The notes: generated from the sequence alone by a model not told the origin. Numbered from the stretch's first letter, positions 7,658-17,254 are shown. The stretch: 64,000 nucleotides of DNA from Bacteroides sp. (GCA_014802265.1 JAAVCP010000071.1:124001-188000), one strand, 5' to 3'. Numbers and translations: made by a program.

Positions 7658-10600
7658 TTTACTTTACCGTTTAGGAGTTTTAGAAGAATACAGATATTCA
7701 ATTCGTCATCGTCAGTAAGCAGAGATTCAATCTTTGACGCGGTATCATTAGCTTCCTTTACTTTATTCTTTGGTAGCCTATACGTTTGAGCTTTTGAGAA
7801 ATCACCTTTACTGGAAGCCAATTCAAAACTAAATGCCTCAGTGTTATCATCACAAGATGAATCTCCGATAGGGGAATATCTTTCTAATTCGCTTAAGATA
7901 TGAAGCATCTGATGAATTAACATCGCCTCATCCGAGTCTTTTGTTTCATCCAATCGTTTGTCATTGATGACTATAGCCAGTTTCTCAATAAACTCGCGTT
8001 TAGATTCTGACGGCGCGAGTATACGATCAAGAAATGACCGCGTCCTAGGTGTCAGTATGCGTGCGTCAATAGTCTTATATCTGCCCTTAAGAACTTCTTT
8101 ATACTCTACATAGTCCGAAGGTAAGCCAAGATGCACAACAATCTTTTCTTCAATTCGATCAATCAGATTATCGTAACAGGTATTCAGTTCTCTAACAGCA
8201 CGCCGAATCAAGTCAAGATACTGCTGAACAAACTCATCGCTGTTAAGGTCTTTGTAGCCTAAAGCCGCTGGAAGATCCTCAAAGAATGTCTTTGCGGGGT
8301 CTTGAGCGTTTGCCAATACATCTCTAAAATTTGCTGTATATGCGTTATCAAACTTCCTCGTTATTTTTGCGTAGTTATTCAGACCACGATAGAAGTGAAA
8401 GAATGGCTTTACAGTTTCGGTTAATGAATCCGCAGAAACTCTGACTGTATCATCCTTACGTAAGAATTGACGGTAACGTTTGAAGAACTCAAGTTTAACA
8501 CCGGAAACCTTGAAAGCTTTTAATGAGAAATCGTTAAGTCGTTTCTGAATGAGCTCAAAAACCTCTTTGTTGATAGACAAGACAAAGGTTCCGTTATTAT
8601 ACAACGCAAAGTTTTGCTGGTTAATATATAGGAATATCGGAATCCAGAAGTCAATTACACCCTGCTTTAATTTGTATGGGGCAGATTTCAGATTCTTTGC
8701 CAATTCTGTGAGTTTTTTAGGCTTGTCATTTGATGTGTTGACAAACTTAATGGATGCATCCCAAAGGTTCTTTAGTTCATGGGAGGTAGGTGCGCCAAGA
8801 ATCCAGTTCCCACATTCATCTTGACGATGAATGCCAGAATCACGGAATAGAGTAAAGTAAATGGTTTTCTCTGGGGGGAACGACTCAATTCCAAAGTTTT
8901 CCTCATCACTATGATTAAGCATCGCATCAAGCAAATTGACACGAGCAAGCGAAATAGCCGAACTTAGTTTCTGTCGATTGAATAACTCATTTCTGATAAT
9001 GGGAGTCTTAAAATAGACTTCATCGCATACACGAGACAACAGTTTATTAAAGTCACGTACTGATTTAATGTACTGTGGATTACCTTTGTAATACCATACA
9101 ATGTCATCAGAGCCAGATGTTAACAAAGCATTGAGAGCATAATTAAGTTTCTGAGTTTCAAAACTCTTTTGATTCTCAAGTTCTGATTTGGCTACTCTGT
9201 CATCGAAAGCAACATTATCGATAACATACTGTAGTTTCTTTATTTCATATAGATGTTTGACTATATCATTAGTATTCTTGAAATATCCATAAATCGATGC
9301 TCCTGCACTTGAAGAAGCTGACATCACGATAACCTCAGATTCAATGTTAGATAGAGGAAATATCAAATGTATAAACCCATCAATATCTCCAGTCGGTTCG
9401 ATGATGGTAGGCTCATTGGCGATTCGATATTCAAAATAACGGGATGTACCGGTCTTATAATAAGATGCCGATGCAATTGCTACCTTTTGACTAATATAGG
9501 GTGCAATCTCTTCAATTGATAAAGTCGGAGTTGGAACAATGGATGCGGCCTTATATAACTCATCCTCCATATCGATGTTAGTACCCTCGAAAAGAATATA
9601 TTGAGATTTATATTTGGCAAATCTCACAATCTGATGAGAGATGAGCGTTTTTATTAATTCTTGAGTATTAGTCAAACCTAAGGCGTTCTCTCCGTATATT
9701 ATAAGAAAATCATCATCAAGAACAATGCCATTGAAGAACATGTTGATAAGCCCAATAGTCTTTATCAACTTGAGGCAGTCATTTATTATATCTTCATCAA
9801 GATTAGAGCCTTCAATTCTTTCAATCGCCACTGAAAGAGATCGCCAACCCATAGAGTCTGCATTGGTTTCAGTGATTGATGAGTAGAAATGATAAGTCAG
9901 ATAATCATATACTTTCGCAACATTATAGGTTGTTGATGGTGTCGCTTTGAAATCATTGATTGATCTAATTCCTTTAGCTGAAAGAAATGAAAACAGAGAC
10001 CGCTCATTCTGACCGTATTTCTGGATAGCTAATGTTAAGCAAATGGCTGAAACAGGATCAAGTGGATAAAACGATTCTGCAGTTTTATATTCCAAATTAC
10101 AGGATACGATCTTACTACGAACTCCTAAATCATAGAGAATGCCCAGAGACTGCTCCTCTGCTTTTGATAATTTGTGATGTACGTTTAGTCCTTTCGCAGT
10201 AAGCGAAAGCAGCTGCTCCACTGGTTCGACAAATACGATTTCCTTAAATCTGCCTTTTATTTTAAGCCATTCGTTTCGTTGTGTTTCAGTTAGTTTGGCA
10301 GCATAACTCCCAAAGTTTTGATGAAGTGTAGTCAGTAGGATTATATTCCGTGACGGCACATTCACAAACTCTGAGAGTTTCTGTAGAAAATATAGCTCTT
10401 TTTCTGGATTGTTGTTGGCAGCATGTTCGAGAATTTTACCAAATTCGTCAACAACAATCACAAGAAATTTATTCTCTTTCCGTAATGATTGATAGTAAGC
10501 ATTGAGCGCGTTTATTGGATTCTCGTCGGAAGTCCCTATTTTTTTGGAAATCAAATTTCCAAGTGGAGCATAATCGCCTACAATATTCAAGAACTCAAAA

Positions 10601-10845
10601 CCTTTTACCGACCCAAGCACTCCTTTCTTAACAAGCTTACTGTTGCCAATGGCAAGGTCATCTTCAAGTGCAATAATAAAACTTGATTTGCCAGTACCAT
10701 ACGTTCCAATTATTGAAAAAGAATGATGTCCGGAATTAAAACCATTAACAATGTTCCCTGCCACAAGCTTTGCATTTTCGGTTACAATGTACCGAAAATC
10801 GGAAGCAGTATTCATTTCAATATTAACAGAAGGTATATAGCTCAT
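7654..10845 (-). CDS. Large P-loop ATPase of the defence operon
   Basis: 1063 residues. Walker A GTYGTGKSS is at 47-55 and a Walker B-like FLVIVVDEFGK has its acidic pair at D133-E134, followed by a sensor-like IILLTTLHQNF near 170. This is the STAND/ORC-like arrangement seen in large defence ATPases such as BrxC/PglY. The remaining 800 residues are not assigned. The start overlaps the DUF4007 stop by 4 bp and the stop overlaps the DndC-like start by 4 bp. Large ATPases next to DUF4007 proteins are, from memory, part of phosphorothioate-dependent restriction modules such as Pbe. The role is likely sensing or remodelling of DNA; no nuclease motif is seen. Confidence 0.8.
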   Translation of the reverse strand: MSYIPSVNIEMNTASDFRYIVTENAKLVAGNIVNGFNSGHHSFSIIGTYGTGKSSFIIALEDDLAIGNSKLVKKGVLGSVKGFEFLNIVGDYAPLGNLISKKIGTSDENPINALNAYYQSLRKENKFLVIVVDEFGKILEHAANNNPEKELYFLQKLSEFVNVPSRNIILLTTLHQNFGSYAAKLTETQRNEWLKIKGRFKEIVFVEPVEQLLSLTAKGLNVHHKLSKAEEQSLGILYDLGVRSKIVSCNLEYKTAESFYPLDPVSAICLTLAIQKYGQNERSLFSFLSAKGIRSINDFKATPSTTYNVAKVYDYLTYHFYSSITETNADSMGWRSLSVAIERIEGSNLDEDIINDCLKLIKTIGLINMFFNGIVLDDDFLIIYGENALGLTNTQELIKTLISHQIVRFAKYKSQYILFEGTNIDMEDELYKAASIVPTPTLSIEEIAPYISQKVAIASASYYKTGTSRYFEYRIANEPTIIEPTGDIDGFIHLIFPLSNIESEVIVMSASSSAGASIYGYFKNTNDIVKHLYEIKKLQYVIDNVAFDDRVAKSELENQKSFETQKLNYALNALLTSGSDDIVWYYKGNPQYIKSVRDFNKLLSRVCDEVYFKTPIIRNELFNRQKLSSAISLARVNLLDAMLNHSDEENFGIESFPPEKTIYFTLFRDSGIHRQDECGNWILGAPTSHELKNLWDASIKFVNTSNDKPKKLTELAKNLKSAPYKLKQGVIDFWIPIFLYINQQNFALYNNGTFVLSINKEVFELIQKRLNDFSLKAFKVSGVKLEFFKRYRQFLRKDDTVRVSADSLTETVKPFFHFYRGLNNYAKITRKFDNAYTANFRDVLANAQDPAKTFFEDLPAALGYKDLNSDEFVQQYLDLIRRAVRELNTCYDNLIDRIEEKIVVHLGLPSDYVEYKEVLKGRYKTIDARILTPRTRSFLDRILAPSESKREFIEKLAIVINDKRLDETKDSDEAMLIHQMLHILSELERYSPIGDSSCDDNTEAFSFELASSKGDFSKAQTYRLPKNKVKEANDTASKIESLLTDDDELNICILLKLLNGKVK

Positions 10846-11705
10846 AGTTGGTCATAATAATGATTGAGAGCCTCTTTCTCTTCAATATCTCTCAAGAATT
10901 GAACATTCTTTATGCCGCTGTTATCGGTAAACACGAGTGTATCTGGGAATGAAACCTCTAGTGATCTTATGACGTCAATCAATGTAGTCATAGGTATACC
11001 GAATATTAACGATAATTGTTGAAGTACATCAAATGACACAGTGCGGTCATTTCCCTTCATTTGGATAAGGGCAAAGAGTATAATCTCTGATGTAATCTCT
11101 GAGATTTCACTAATCTTGAAAGTATATATCTGTTCTTTAGTGGTAGATTGCTTCCCTGTATCAATGATTAGGCCTAAGGCAATAAGAAGAGAAGAGAAAT
11201 CTTCAATAGCCTTCAAATCTTGCGGAGCTACATAATTCTTCAGAAGTACTCCGATGTCCTTCCGAACAGTATTTTCGTTATACACATTCTTTTGCTCTGG
11301 AACCGCACATTTACGTTTTATAAACGACTGAAGTTCCGACCTTGAAAACTCCTTCTTTTCACGTTGATATTCCACAAAGAGAAGATTATATATACTCGCA
11401 ACTTCCGATGAAATCAGAAGGAAATGCAGAAGCCAAAGTGTATTCAAGTCTTCGGCAAATGGATCACGACCATTTTTTGAATCAAAGATGTATCTTGCTA
11501 CTGATTGAAGTTCATCTGCTTTTGTGAGTCCAAATGCACGAAGCCAAAAACGTATAGCCGACACCATATTCTTGCCGACACCTAACTTTGCCACAGCATC
11601 GGTATCTGTAAAGCTATTGCCGTCAAGTAAATAGTCGTATCCCTTTTTCAGCCAAAGAGATTTGCATTGAAAGGACTCATGCCCTGAAAAAATATATCTG
11701 CTCAA
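10842..11705 (-). CDS. DUF4007 family protein, first gene of the defence operon
   Basis: 287 residues with the N-terminal hallmark YIFSGHESFQCKSLWLKKGYD typical of DUF4007, ending before residue 24. The rest is helical with a likely winged-helix segment around 210-260 (FDVLQQLSLIFGIPMTTLID). DUF4007 proteins are known chiefly from defence islands beside PAPS-reductase-like and ATPase genes. As the promoter-proximal gene it could be a DNA-binding specificity or modification-reading subunit, which is inference. The ATG at 11705 is the first good start; a -7-like element lies 57 bp upstream. Confidence 0.85.
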   Translation of the reverse strand: MSRYIFSGHESFQCKSLWLKKGYDYLLDGNSFTDTDAVAKLGVGKNMVSAIRFWLRAFGLTKADELQSVARYIFDSKNGRDPFAEDLNTLWLLHFLLISSEVASIYNLLFVEYQREKKEFSRSELQSFIKRKCAVPEQKNVYNENTVRKDIGVLLKNYVAPQDLKAIEDFSSLLIALGLIIDTGKQSTTKEQIYTFKISEISEITSEIILFALIQMKGNDRTVSFDVLQQLSLIFGIPMTTLIDVIRSLEVSFPDTLVFTDNSGIKNVQFLRDIEEKEALNHYYDQL

Positions 11706-11761
11706 AATTATATTGATCTATTGTTATTATTCCTCTCTAAGCAAGAGAGCGTTAAGGTGTG

Positions 11762-11769
11762 CAAATTTA
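11762..11769 (-). promoter_or_regulatory. Putative -7 element of the defence operon promoter
   Basis: On the minus strand this reads TAAATTTG, matching the Bacteroidales -7 consensus TAnnTTTG, 57-64 bp before the DUF4007 start. No clear -33 TTTG is seen at the expected distance, so confidence is limited. Confidence 0.4.
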
Positions 11770-11853
11770 GTAAAAATATCTGAGATTTAGGATATAAACC
11801 GCTGAATTTTTTCGGATTTCGTTTCGTAAAATGCATTGATGTTAGTAAATTAA

Positions 11854-12076
11854 TAGGGTGTTCAGTTTGATGTTTCAATTTTTATGTTTAATTTTTACTG
11901 TAATATTTTATATATCAGCAAAATATCCTCAAGAATCAAACTGATTTTTGAATCAAATTCTACTATGCTTTTCGATATTGTCATACACGATAGAATGACG
12001 AATAGGTATCAGGTACTTAGGACTATACACTCATGATTTTTGATTTAAAAATGAGAACATAGAACTGAACACCCTA
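11854..12076. mobile_element. MITE-like element with 9-bp target duplication
   Basis: The two ends form an inverted repeat: TAGGGTGTTCAGTTtgATGTT at the left and TAGGGTGTTCAGTTctATGTT (read inward) at the right, 19 of 21 identical. The element is flanked on both sides by the 9-bp direct repeat GTAAATTAA (11845-11853 and 12077-12085). The 223-bp interior is AT-rich and has no ORF. This is the structure of a non-autonomous transposon. The parent IS family is not identified; the IS982 element at 29356 has unrelated ends. Confidence 0.8.
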
Positions 12077-12228
12077 GTAAATTAACCTTTGCACGTTCCT
12101 AAATCACTGATTATTAAATCATATCTGCTCGTACAAATCTCTTGCGTAGAGAGTGTAATGATTGCTAAGCAAGACAACGCCTCAATACTACATCGATTTA
12201 CTCTCTCATGTGTCCGTAAATAAATTGA

Positions 12229-12752
12229 GTAGGATGTAAAAACTAATTATAGGCGTTTATCTCCTACTTTCGTGTTTACCGACCTCTCACAATACTGTAC
12301 GTACCGTTCGGCATACGGCGGTTCCTAATGCGAATGCAGTTTCTCGTAATATTCCGTAAGTGTGGGATAGTGCGCACGTATCAGTTTTTCTGTTGATATG
12401 GTAAGTGTCAGTATCGGGCTGTGAACCATGCGCCAATACCCTTTGCGAATATTAGCCCACTGCCATGCCTACCACTTGTCAATGACACACTTCTGCAGGT
12501 TCCTATAGCGTGTCCACACTTGTTTCCAGCATTTCTATGTACACACGCGTAGACGGCTGCGCAACCATTCGTCGGTTTCTCTCAGAAAGTAGCGCATCCC
12601 GGCAAGACGAAAGTAGTTTGCCAACCCCCGGATTGCACAGGTCAATTTCTCCTTGCGCCTCTCATGCTTCGCTCTCAGTTTGGCTTTGGTCTTAGGATGA
12701 ATGTACACGCGAGCCTTTCCTCCTCAAATGTTTATGCCCATGTCGGACGAAC
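12229..12752 (-). mobile_element. Internally deleted group II intron relic 2
   Basis: Read on the minus strand it opens with the same 21 bases as relic 1, jumps at about 12728 into the end of a maturase gene, and finishes with a domain V-like region (12287-12324, containing GTACGTACAGT) and a domain VI-like hairpin (12229-12267, GTAGGA... against ...TCCTAC). The 5' ribozyme domains and most of the reverse transcriptase are deleted. It sits directly after the TTTT of the hairpin at 12756-12789, the preferred site of group IIC introns. The 3' end is placed by comparison with relic 1. Confidence 0.8.
12325..12723 (-). pseudogene. Remnant of group II intron maturase, C-terminal region
   Basis: The minus strand encodes RVYIHPKTKAKLRAKHERRK, then RGLANYFRLAGMRYFLRETD and ANIRKGYWRMVHSPIL, which is the conserved thumb and maturase domain of intron-encoded reverse transcriptases. 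Two in-frame TAG codons at 12535-12537 and 12469-12471 and the missing N-terminal 300 or so residues show it is dead. The natural stop is at 12325-12327, just before domain V. Confidence 0.85.
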
Positions 12753-12755
12753 AAA

Positions 12756-12789
12756 AGGAGGGCGTATCAGAATTCTGATACGCCCTCCT
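12756..12789 (-). terminator. Perfect 34-bp palindromic terminator
   Basis: Seventeen-bp perfect arms containing GGGCGTATCAGAATT and its complement, followed on the minus strand by TTTT. It terminates the DUF3861 gene and served as insertion site for intron relic 2. Closely related hairpins occur at 60099-60132 and 42564-42600. Confidence 0.85.
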
Positions 12790-12834
12790 CTGAATATTTA
12801 TTTATAACGCTATTACAACTTTTTGATGAAGCTA

Positions 12835-13140
12835 TTAGCCTTCACTCTTGCATCCGCAACCAAGCTGACTTTTTACGCTCTTCTTGAATGCCTCAAACTG
12901 AGGTGCAAACTCTGCAAAGAGTGCATTGTCAGAATTTTTCTTGATCACATGGTGCATGAAGCGCATGGCGAGCACGAACTCTTTGGCATGTTTGTCTTTG
13001 GCAAAACCCAATGATTTTGCTCTTTCTACCATAGCGGCGAGATCATGATGACCGCCAAAATTGAAGTCTAATACTTCAGCCATTTTTCCATCCTTTGCCT
13101 CAATTACATTGACGTAATAAGATTTTTTCTCTTTCTCCAT
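12835..13140 (-). CDS. DUF3861 family protein
   Basis: 101 residues from the ATG at 13140 (MEKEKKSYYV). An upstream ATG at 13179 would add 13 hydrophobic residues not typical of the family. The motif run NFGGHHDLAAMVERAKSLGF, then AMRFMHHVIKK and LFAEFAPQFEAFKKSV fits DUF3861, small cytosolic proteins of unknown role usually about 90 residues long. A short Cys-rich tail (GCGCKSEG) is an addition. It is monocistronic and ends at the palindrome at 12756-12789. Confidence 0.75.
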   Translation of the reverse strand: MEKEKKSYYVNVIEAKDGKMAEVLDFNFGGHHDLAAMVERAKSLGFAKDKHAKEFVLAMRFMHHVIKKNSDNALFAEFAPQFEAFKKSVKSQLGCGCKSEG

Positions 13141-13318
13141 AATACCAATTATTAAATTATTCACTAATACCGGATACAAATGATATCAAATTTTTCCGTT
13201 TTTGTAATTTATAAACAAAGTATCATGAGGAATAGATTGTTAACAATCTCTTAAATATACTTATTAAAACTTAATTCCCCGGGTATAGACTGCCTTATAT
13301 CTACGGTTGCCGGAGCAA

Positions 13319-14083
13319 TTATTTACTATTACGGTTAAAACCGGAATAAATCAGTCGTGCAAGACCGAATAAATATCGGCGAAACCCCGGACTGTAAGCA
13401 AGTATCTTGTCAAACCAACCAAGATGTTTGCTGAGAAGTTTTACACAAAAGCCAACGTATATCATGGCAAACAATGTGCCGGGACCTATGATATTCCATT
13501 GCCATACTCCCCAAAAATAATAGCATGAAGCCACTGCCAGAATTACGAGCACTGTGTCTATTATAATTTTCATCTTTGGGAAGGGTAACCCGGTGACACG
13601 GGCAAATGCCACTTGTATTCCCTCACCGGGCATCGTCACCGATCCACATCTTACCTCCATCGCAATGCCGAAAGCCATGACGGAACAGCCTATGAATTGC
13701 GCCGTTATTTGCTGCCAAAGAAGAGAGTAATCAAAGTAAGAAGTTATTATCATATTAAGGTCAATGAGGGCACCGAATATGAATCCTATGACAAGTTGCA
13801 GTAATTGAACGAGTTCAAAATTTCGCCTTAAAACAATGATTTGAAGCGTCACTAACACTATATTCATAATATTGGTGTAGCCACCTATCGACAATTGGAA
13901 GGTGAGACCGTCCTGACCGGCGAGTGCGAATGCCATCGGTATCGACGAGATAACACTGCTCCCAAGGTTTGAACGGACACACAGCGCAACACCCAATGTC
14001 ATGATATATAACGAAATAAGCAACCATATATGTTGCCAGCAAAAATGAATTAGTTGATAACGATTAATTGAATAATGAGTCAT
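13319..14083 (-). CDS. YczE/YitT-type integral membrane protein
   Basis: 254 residues with about five to six hydrophobic segments (for example 18-40, 68-85, 92-112, 123-141, 171-190, 199-216). The pattern LGVALCVRSNLGSSVISSIP near the N-terminus and the repeat-like GSVTMPGEGIQVAFARV later is typical of the YczE/YitT membrane family. Members are found across bacteria and their substrates are mostly unknown; some are linked to siderophore or antibiotic production. The gene diverges from xylB and stands alone. No charged transport motif allows a better prediction. Confidence 0.75.
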   Translation of the reverse strand: MTHYSINRYQLIHFCWQHIWLLISLYIMTLGVALCVRSNLGSSVISSIPMAFALAGQDGLTFQLSIGGYTNIMNIVLVTLQIIVLRRNFELVQLLQLVIGFIFGALIDLNMIITSYFDYSLLWQQITAQFIGCSVMAFGIAMEVRCGSVTMPGEGIQVAFARVTGLPFPKMKIIIDTVLVILAVASCYYFWGVWQWNIIGPGTLFAMIYVGFCVKLLSKHLGWFDKILAYSPGFRRYLFGLARLIYSGFNRNSK

Positions 14084-14227
14084 TTTACCTATCTAATTTG
14101 GGTATCTGTTAAAGGAAGTTTGGAAAGTCTTCATGAGGTTTTCCGACTGCAAAATTACTAAATTTTAATGACATTAATCTACCAATCAGTCCACCCGTTG
14201 GACAATGACAATCTTTGAATCTGAAAT

Positions 14228-14258
14228 TTTGAATTATCAGCAATAATTAATATATTTG
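14228..14258 (+). promoter_or_regulatory. Promoter of xylBA
   Basis: A TTTG at 14228-14231 is separated by 19 bp from TATATTTG at 14251-14258. This fits the Bacteroidales -33/-7 promoter (TTTG-N19-21-TAnnTTTG) and would give a leader of roughly 45 nt before the xylB ATG. Confidence 0.65.
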
Positions 14259-14310
14259 CATCAAAGATTAGCAGACAAAATGCTAAAGACCAACTCAAAC
14301 TCTAATCAGA

Positions 14311-15789
14311 ATGATATATTTATTAGGATATGACATAGGCACATCGTCGGTGAAAGCGTCTATTGTTGATGCAGAGAGCGGCAAACCAGTGGCTTCTGAC
14401 TTCTTCCCCAAGACTGAGGCTCCTATTAAAAGCCTGAAGTCCGGCTGGGCAGAACAGAATCCCGACACTTGGTGGCAGTTTGTGAAAGAAGCTACCAAAT
14501 CAGTACTTGAACAGTCAAATATCAATCCCAGGGAAATCCGGGCTATAGGATTCTCCTATCAGATGCATGGTCTTGTCTGCGTTGATGATAAATTCAAACC
14601 TCTCCGAGACTCTATAATCTGGTGTGATTCACGTGGAGTGCCATACGGCGAAAAGGCATTTAACGAACTTGGTGCAGACCTATGCCTGAGCCATCTCCTT
14701 AATTCACCCGGAAATTTTACAGCAGCCAAACTGCAATGGGTAAAAGAGAACGAGCCGGAGTTGTTTGGCAGGATCTATAAAATAATGCTTCCTGCTGACT
14801 ATGTGGCATGGAAAATGACAGGGAAACTATGCACCACACCTGAAGGACTCTCCGAATATATGCTTTGGGACTTTGCAGAAAACGCACCTGCAAAATTCCT
14901 AATGGATTATTATGGTTATGACATGAATCTTCTTCCCGAGGTGGTGCCCACATTTAGTGATCAGGGTCATCTCACCCCGGAAGCTGCTGCCGAATTAGGT
15001 CTTGCAGAAGGCATCCCAATCACCTATCGTGCCGGCGACCAACCCAACAATGCACTATCCCTTAACGTATTCGATCCCGGGGAAGTCGCCTCCACAGCCG
15101 GGACTTCCGGTGTGGTCTATGGAATTAATGCCACTGTAGATTATGACCCGAAATCAAGGGTAAACAACTTTGCGCACGTCAACCATTCTGCCACACATAC
15201 AAGAATCGGAGTAATGACCTGCATCAACGGTACAGGTATTCTAAACTCCTGGTGTAAGAGAAACATTGCCCCGGAAGGCTGTTCATATCCTGAGATGAAT
15301 GAACTGGCAGCGCAAGCTCCCATAGGAAGTGCAGGGGTCTCTATTCTTCCTTTTGGCAATGGCGCAGAGAGAGTGCTTGGCAACCGGGACACCGGCTGCT
15401 CATTCCACGGCATCAATTTCAATATCCACAACCGCACCCACCTCCTCCGTGCTGCACAGGAAGGTATTGTATTCTCTTTCATGTATGGCATGGAAATTAT
15501 GGAAGGGATAGGAATGGAAATCAAGAAGATTCATGCCGGAAGAGCAAATATGTTTCTCAGTCCCATCTTCCGAGAAACACTCGCATCTGTTTCCGGAGCC
15601 ACCATAGACCTATTTGATACAGATGGAGCCGTCGGTGCGGCAAAGGGTGCAGGAATGGGCGCAGGAATCTACAAAGACAATAATGAAGCATTTGCATCAC
15701 TTGTGAAACTTGAAGAAATTCACCCTGCTGCCGACCGCACTCCTTACCTTGATGCTTATGCCCGATGGAAAACTTACCTTCATTTATAA
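14311..15789 (+). CDS. xylB: Xylulokinase
   Basis: 492 residues, the normal length for the FGGY sugar kinase family. The phosphate-binding DIGTSSVKA is at 8-16, the substrate-binding QMHG at 84-87, WCDSRG follows at about 108, and GDQPNNAL near 245 and the ATP-site glycine run GAAKGAGMGAG near 443 are present. It phosphorylates D-xylulose to D-xylulose 5-phosphate for the pentose phosphate pathway. It lies 41 bp before xylA in the same direction, so the pair forms the complete xylose entry route. The promoter at 14228 precedes it; no operator is evident. Other FGGY kinases are possible in principle, but the xylA partner settles the call. Confidence 0.95.
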   Translation: MIYLLGYDIGTSSVKASIVDAESGKPVASDFFPKTEAPIKSLKSGWAEQNPDTWWQFVKEATKSVLEQSNINPREIRAIGFSYQMHGLVCVDDKFKPLRDSIIWCDSRGVPYGEKAFNELGADLCLSHLLNSPGNFTAAKLQWVKENEPELFGRIYKIMLPADYVAWKMTGKLCTTPEGLSEYMLWDFAENAPAKFLMDYYGYDMNLLPEVVPTFSDQGHLTPEAAAELGLAEGIPITYRAGDQPNNALSLNVFDPGEVASTAGTSGVVYGINATVDYDPKSRVNNFAHVNHSATHTRIGVMTCINGTGILNSWCKRNIAPEGCSYPEMNELAAQAPIGSAGVSILPFGNGAERVLGNRDTGCSFHGINFNIHNRTHLLRAAQEGIVFSFMYGMEIMEGIGMEIKKIHAGRANMFLSPIFRETLASVSGATIDLFDTDGAVGAAKGAGMGAGIYKDNNEAFASLVKLEEIHPAADRTPYLDAYARWKTYLHL

Positions 15790-15830
15790 TAAAGAATTAC
15801 TAAAATTTTAAAATTAATATACAACAAACA

Positions 15831-17147
15831 ATGGCAAAAAAAGAATATTTCCCTTCAATCGGGAAAATCAAATTTGAGGGTACCGGAAGTTATAACCCTC
15901 TCGCATACCGTTACTATGACGCTGAACGAATCGTTCTCGGCAAACCAATGAAAGAATGGCTTAAGTTTGCAATGGCATGGTGGCATACCCTATGCGCTGA
16001 GGGTGGCGATCAATTCGGCGGAGGTACTAAGACTTTTCCCTGGAATGAGGCTTCTGATGAAATGGAGGCTGCCAAACAGCGTGCAGACGCAGGATTCGAA
16101 ATAATGCAGAAACTCGGAATAGAATATTTCTGTTTTCATGATGTTGACCTTATCGGTGATCCTGCCGACATAAAAGAGTATCAGCAAAGAATGAAAGAGA
16201 TCACAGAATATCTCAAGGGACTTATGGCAGAAACAGGCATCAAGAATCTTTGGGGCACTGCAAACGTATTCAGCCACCGTCGTTACATGAACGGAGCAGC
16301 CACAAATCCTGATTTTGACGTTGTGGCTCGCGCTACGGTCCAGATAAAGGCTGCCATCGATGCCACCATAGCCCTTGGAGGTCAGAATTACGTGTTCTGG
16401 GGTGGTCGTGAGGGTTACATGAGCCTGCTCAACACTGATCAAAAGCGTGAGAAAGAACATCTTGCCACAATATTGAGAATGGCACGTGACTATGGTAGGA
16501 GCCAGGGATTCACAGGCACTTTCCTAATAGAGCCTAAGCCTATGGAGCCGAGTAAGCATCAGTATGACGTTGACACTGAGACAGTAATCGGCTTCTTAAA
16601 AGCACACGGTCTTGACAAGGATTTCAAAGTGAACATAGAAGTTAACCATGCTACTCTTGCAGGTCACACTTTCGAGCATGAGTTGGCTGTGGCTGTTGAC
16701 AATGGTATGCTCGGTTCTATCGATGCCAACCGTGGCGACTATCAGAACGGTTGGGATACTGACCAGTTCCCCATTGACAACTATGAGCTTACTCAAGCTA
16801 TGATGCAGATTATCCGTAACGGTGGGCTTGGAAACGGTGGTACAAACTTTGACGCTAAGACTCGCCGTAACTCAACTGACCTTGAAGACATCTTTATTGC
16901 TCATATTGCCGGTATGGACGCTATGGCGCGTGCTCTTCTCTGTGCTGCTGATGTGCTTGAGAAATCTCCCTATAAAAAGATGCTTGCCGAGCGTTATGCC
17001 AGCTTTGACAGTGGCATGGGCAAGGAATTTGAAGAAGGGAAACTGACTCTTGAAAACCTCGTAGAGTATGCAGAAAAGAATGGTGAGCCTACTCTCACTT
17101 CCGGTAAGCAAGAGCTTTACGAAGCCATAGTCAACATGTACGCTTAA
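15831..17147 (+). CDS. xylA: Xylose isomerase
   Basis: 438 residues, the usual size of class II xylose isomerases. The catalytic histidine region [10 protein letters not shown] (about 101-110), [13 protein letters not shown] (about 190), the metal ligands in [20 protein letters not shown] (about 230-250), [17 protein letters not shown] (about 270) and [19 protein letters not shown] (about 300) are all intact. It interconverts D-xylose and D-xylulose. It is cotranscribed with xylB and followed by a strong hairpin. Its position beside an arabinofuranosidase-bearing utilization locus suggests pentose feeding, though L-arabinose itself would need other genes. Confidence 0.97.
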   Translation: MAKKEYFPSIGKIKFEGTGSYNPLAYRYYDAERIVLGKPMKEWLKFAMAWWHTLCAEGGDQFGGGTKTFPWNEASDEMEAAKQRADAGFEIMQKLGIEYFCFHDVDLIGDPADIKEYQQRMKEITEYLKGLMAETGIKNLWGTANVFSHRRYMNGAATNPDFDVVARATVQIKAAIDATIALGGQNYVFWGGREGYMSLLNTDQKREKEHLATILRMARDYGRSQGFTGTFLIEPKPMEPSKHQYDVDTETVIGFLKAHGLDKDFKVNIEVNHATLAGHTFEHELAVAVDNGMLGSIDANRGDYQNGWDTDQFPIDNYELTQAMMQIIRNGGLGNGGTNFDAKTRRNSTDLEDIFIAHIAGMDAMARALLCAADVLEKSPYKKMLAERYASFDSGMGKEFEEGKLTLENLVEYAEKNGEPTLTSGKQELYEAIVNMYA

Positions 17148-17173
17148 TTATCTCCTGCCTTACATATCACATA

Positions 17174-17225
17174 ATTAGTGAGTGAAGTCATAATGTGCGA
17201 AATAGTTATGACTCCACTCACTAAT
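17174..17225. terminator. Bidirectional terminator between xylA and the glycan operon
   Basis: Twenty-bp arms with one mismatch (ATTAGTGAGTG and AGTCATAA pairing with TTATGACT and CACTCACTAAT) enclose a 12-nt loop. It sits between two convergent genes and could end both transcripts. Confidence 0.75.
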
Positions 17226-17254
17226 CATGTAAAGGGCTATATGTTATGGTGAGA

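Noticed and set aside
12510-12695. Plus-strand 61-codon open frame in the intron relic
   Set aside because: Opposite strand of the decayed maturase; no independent support.
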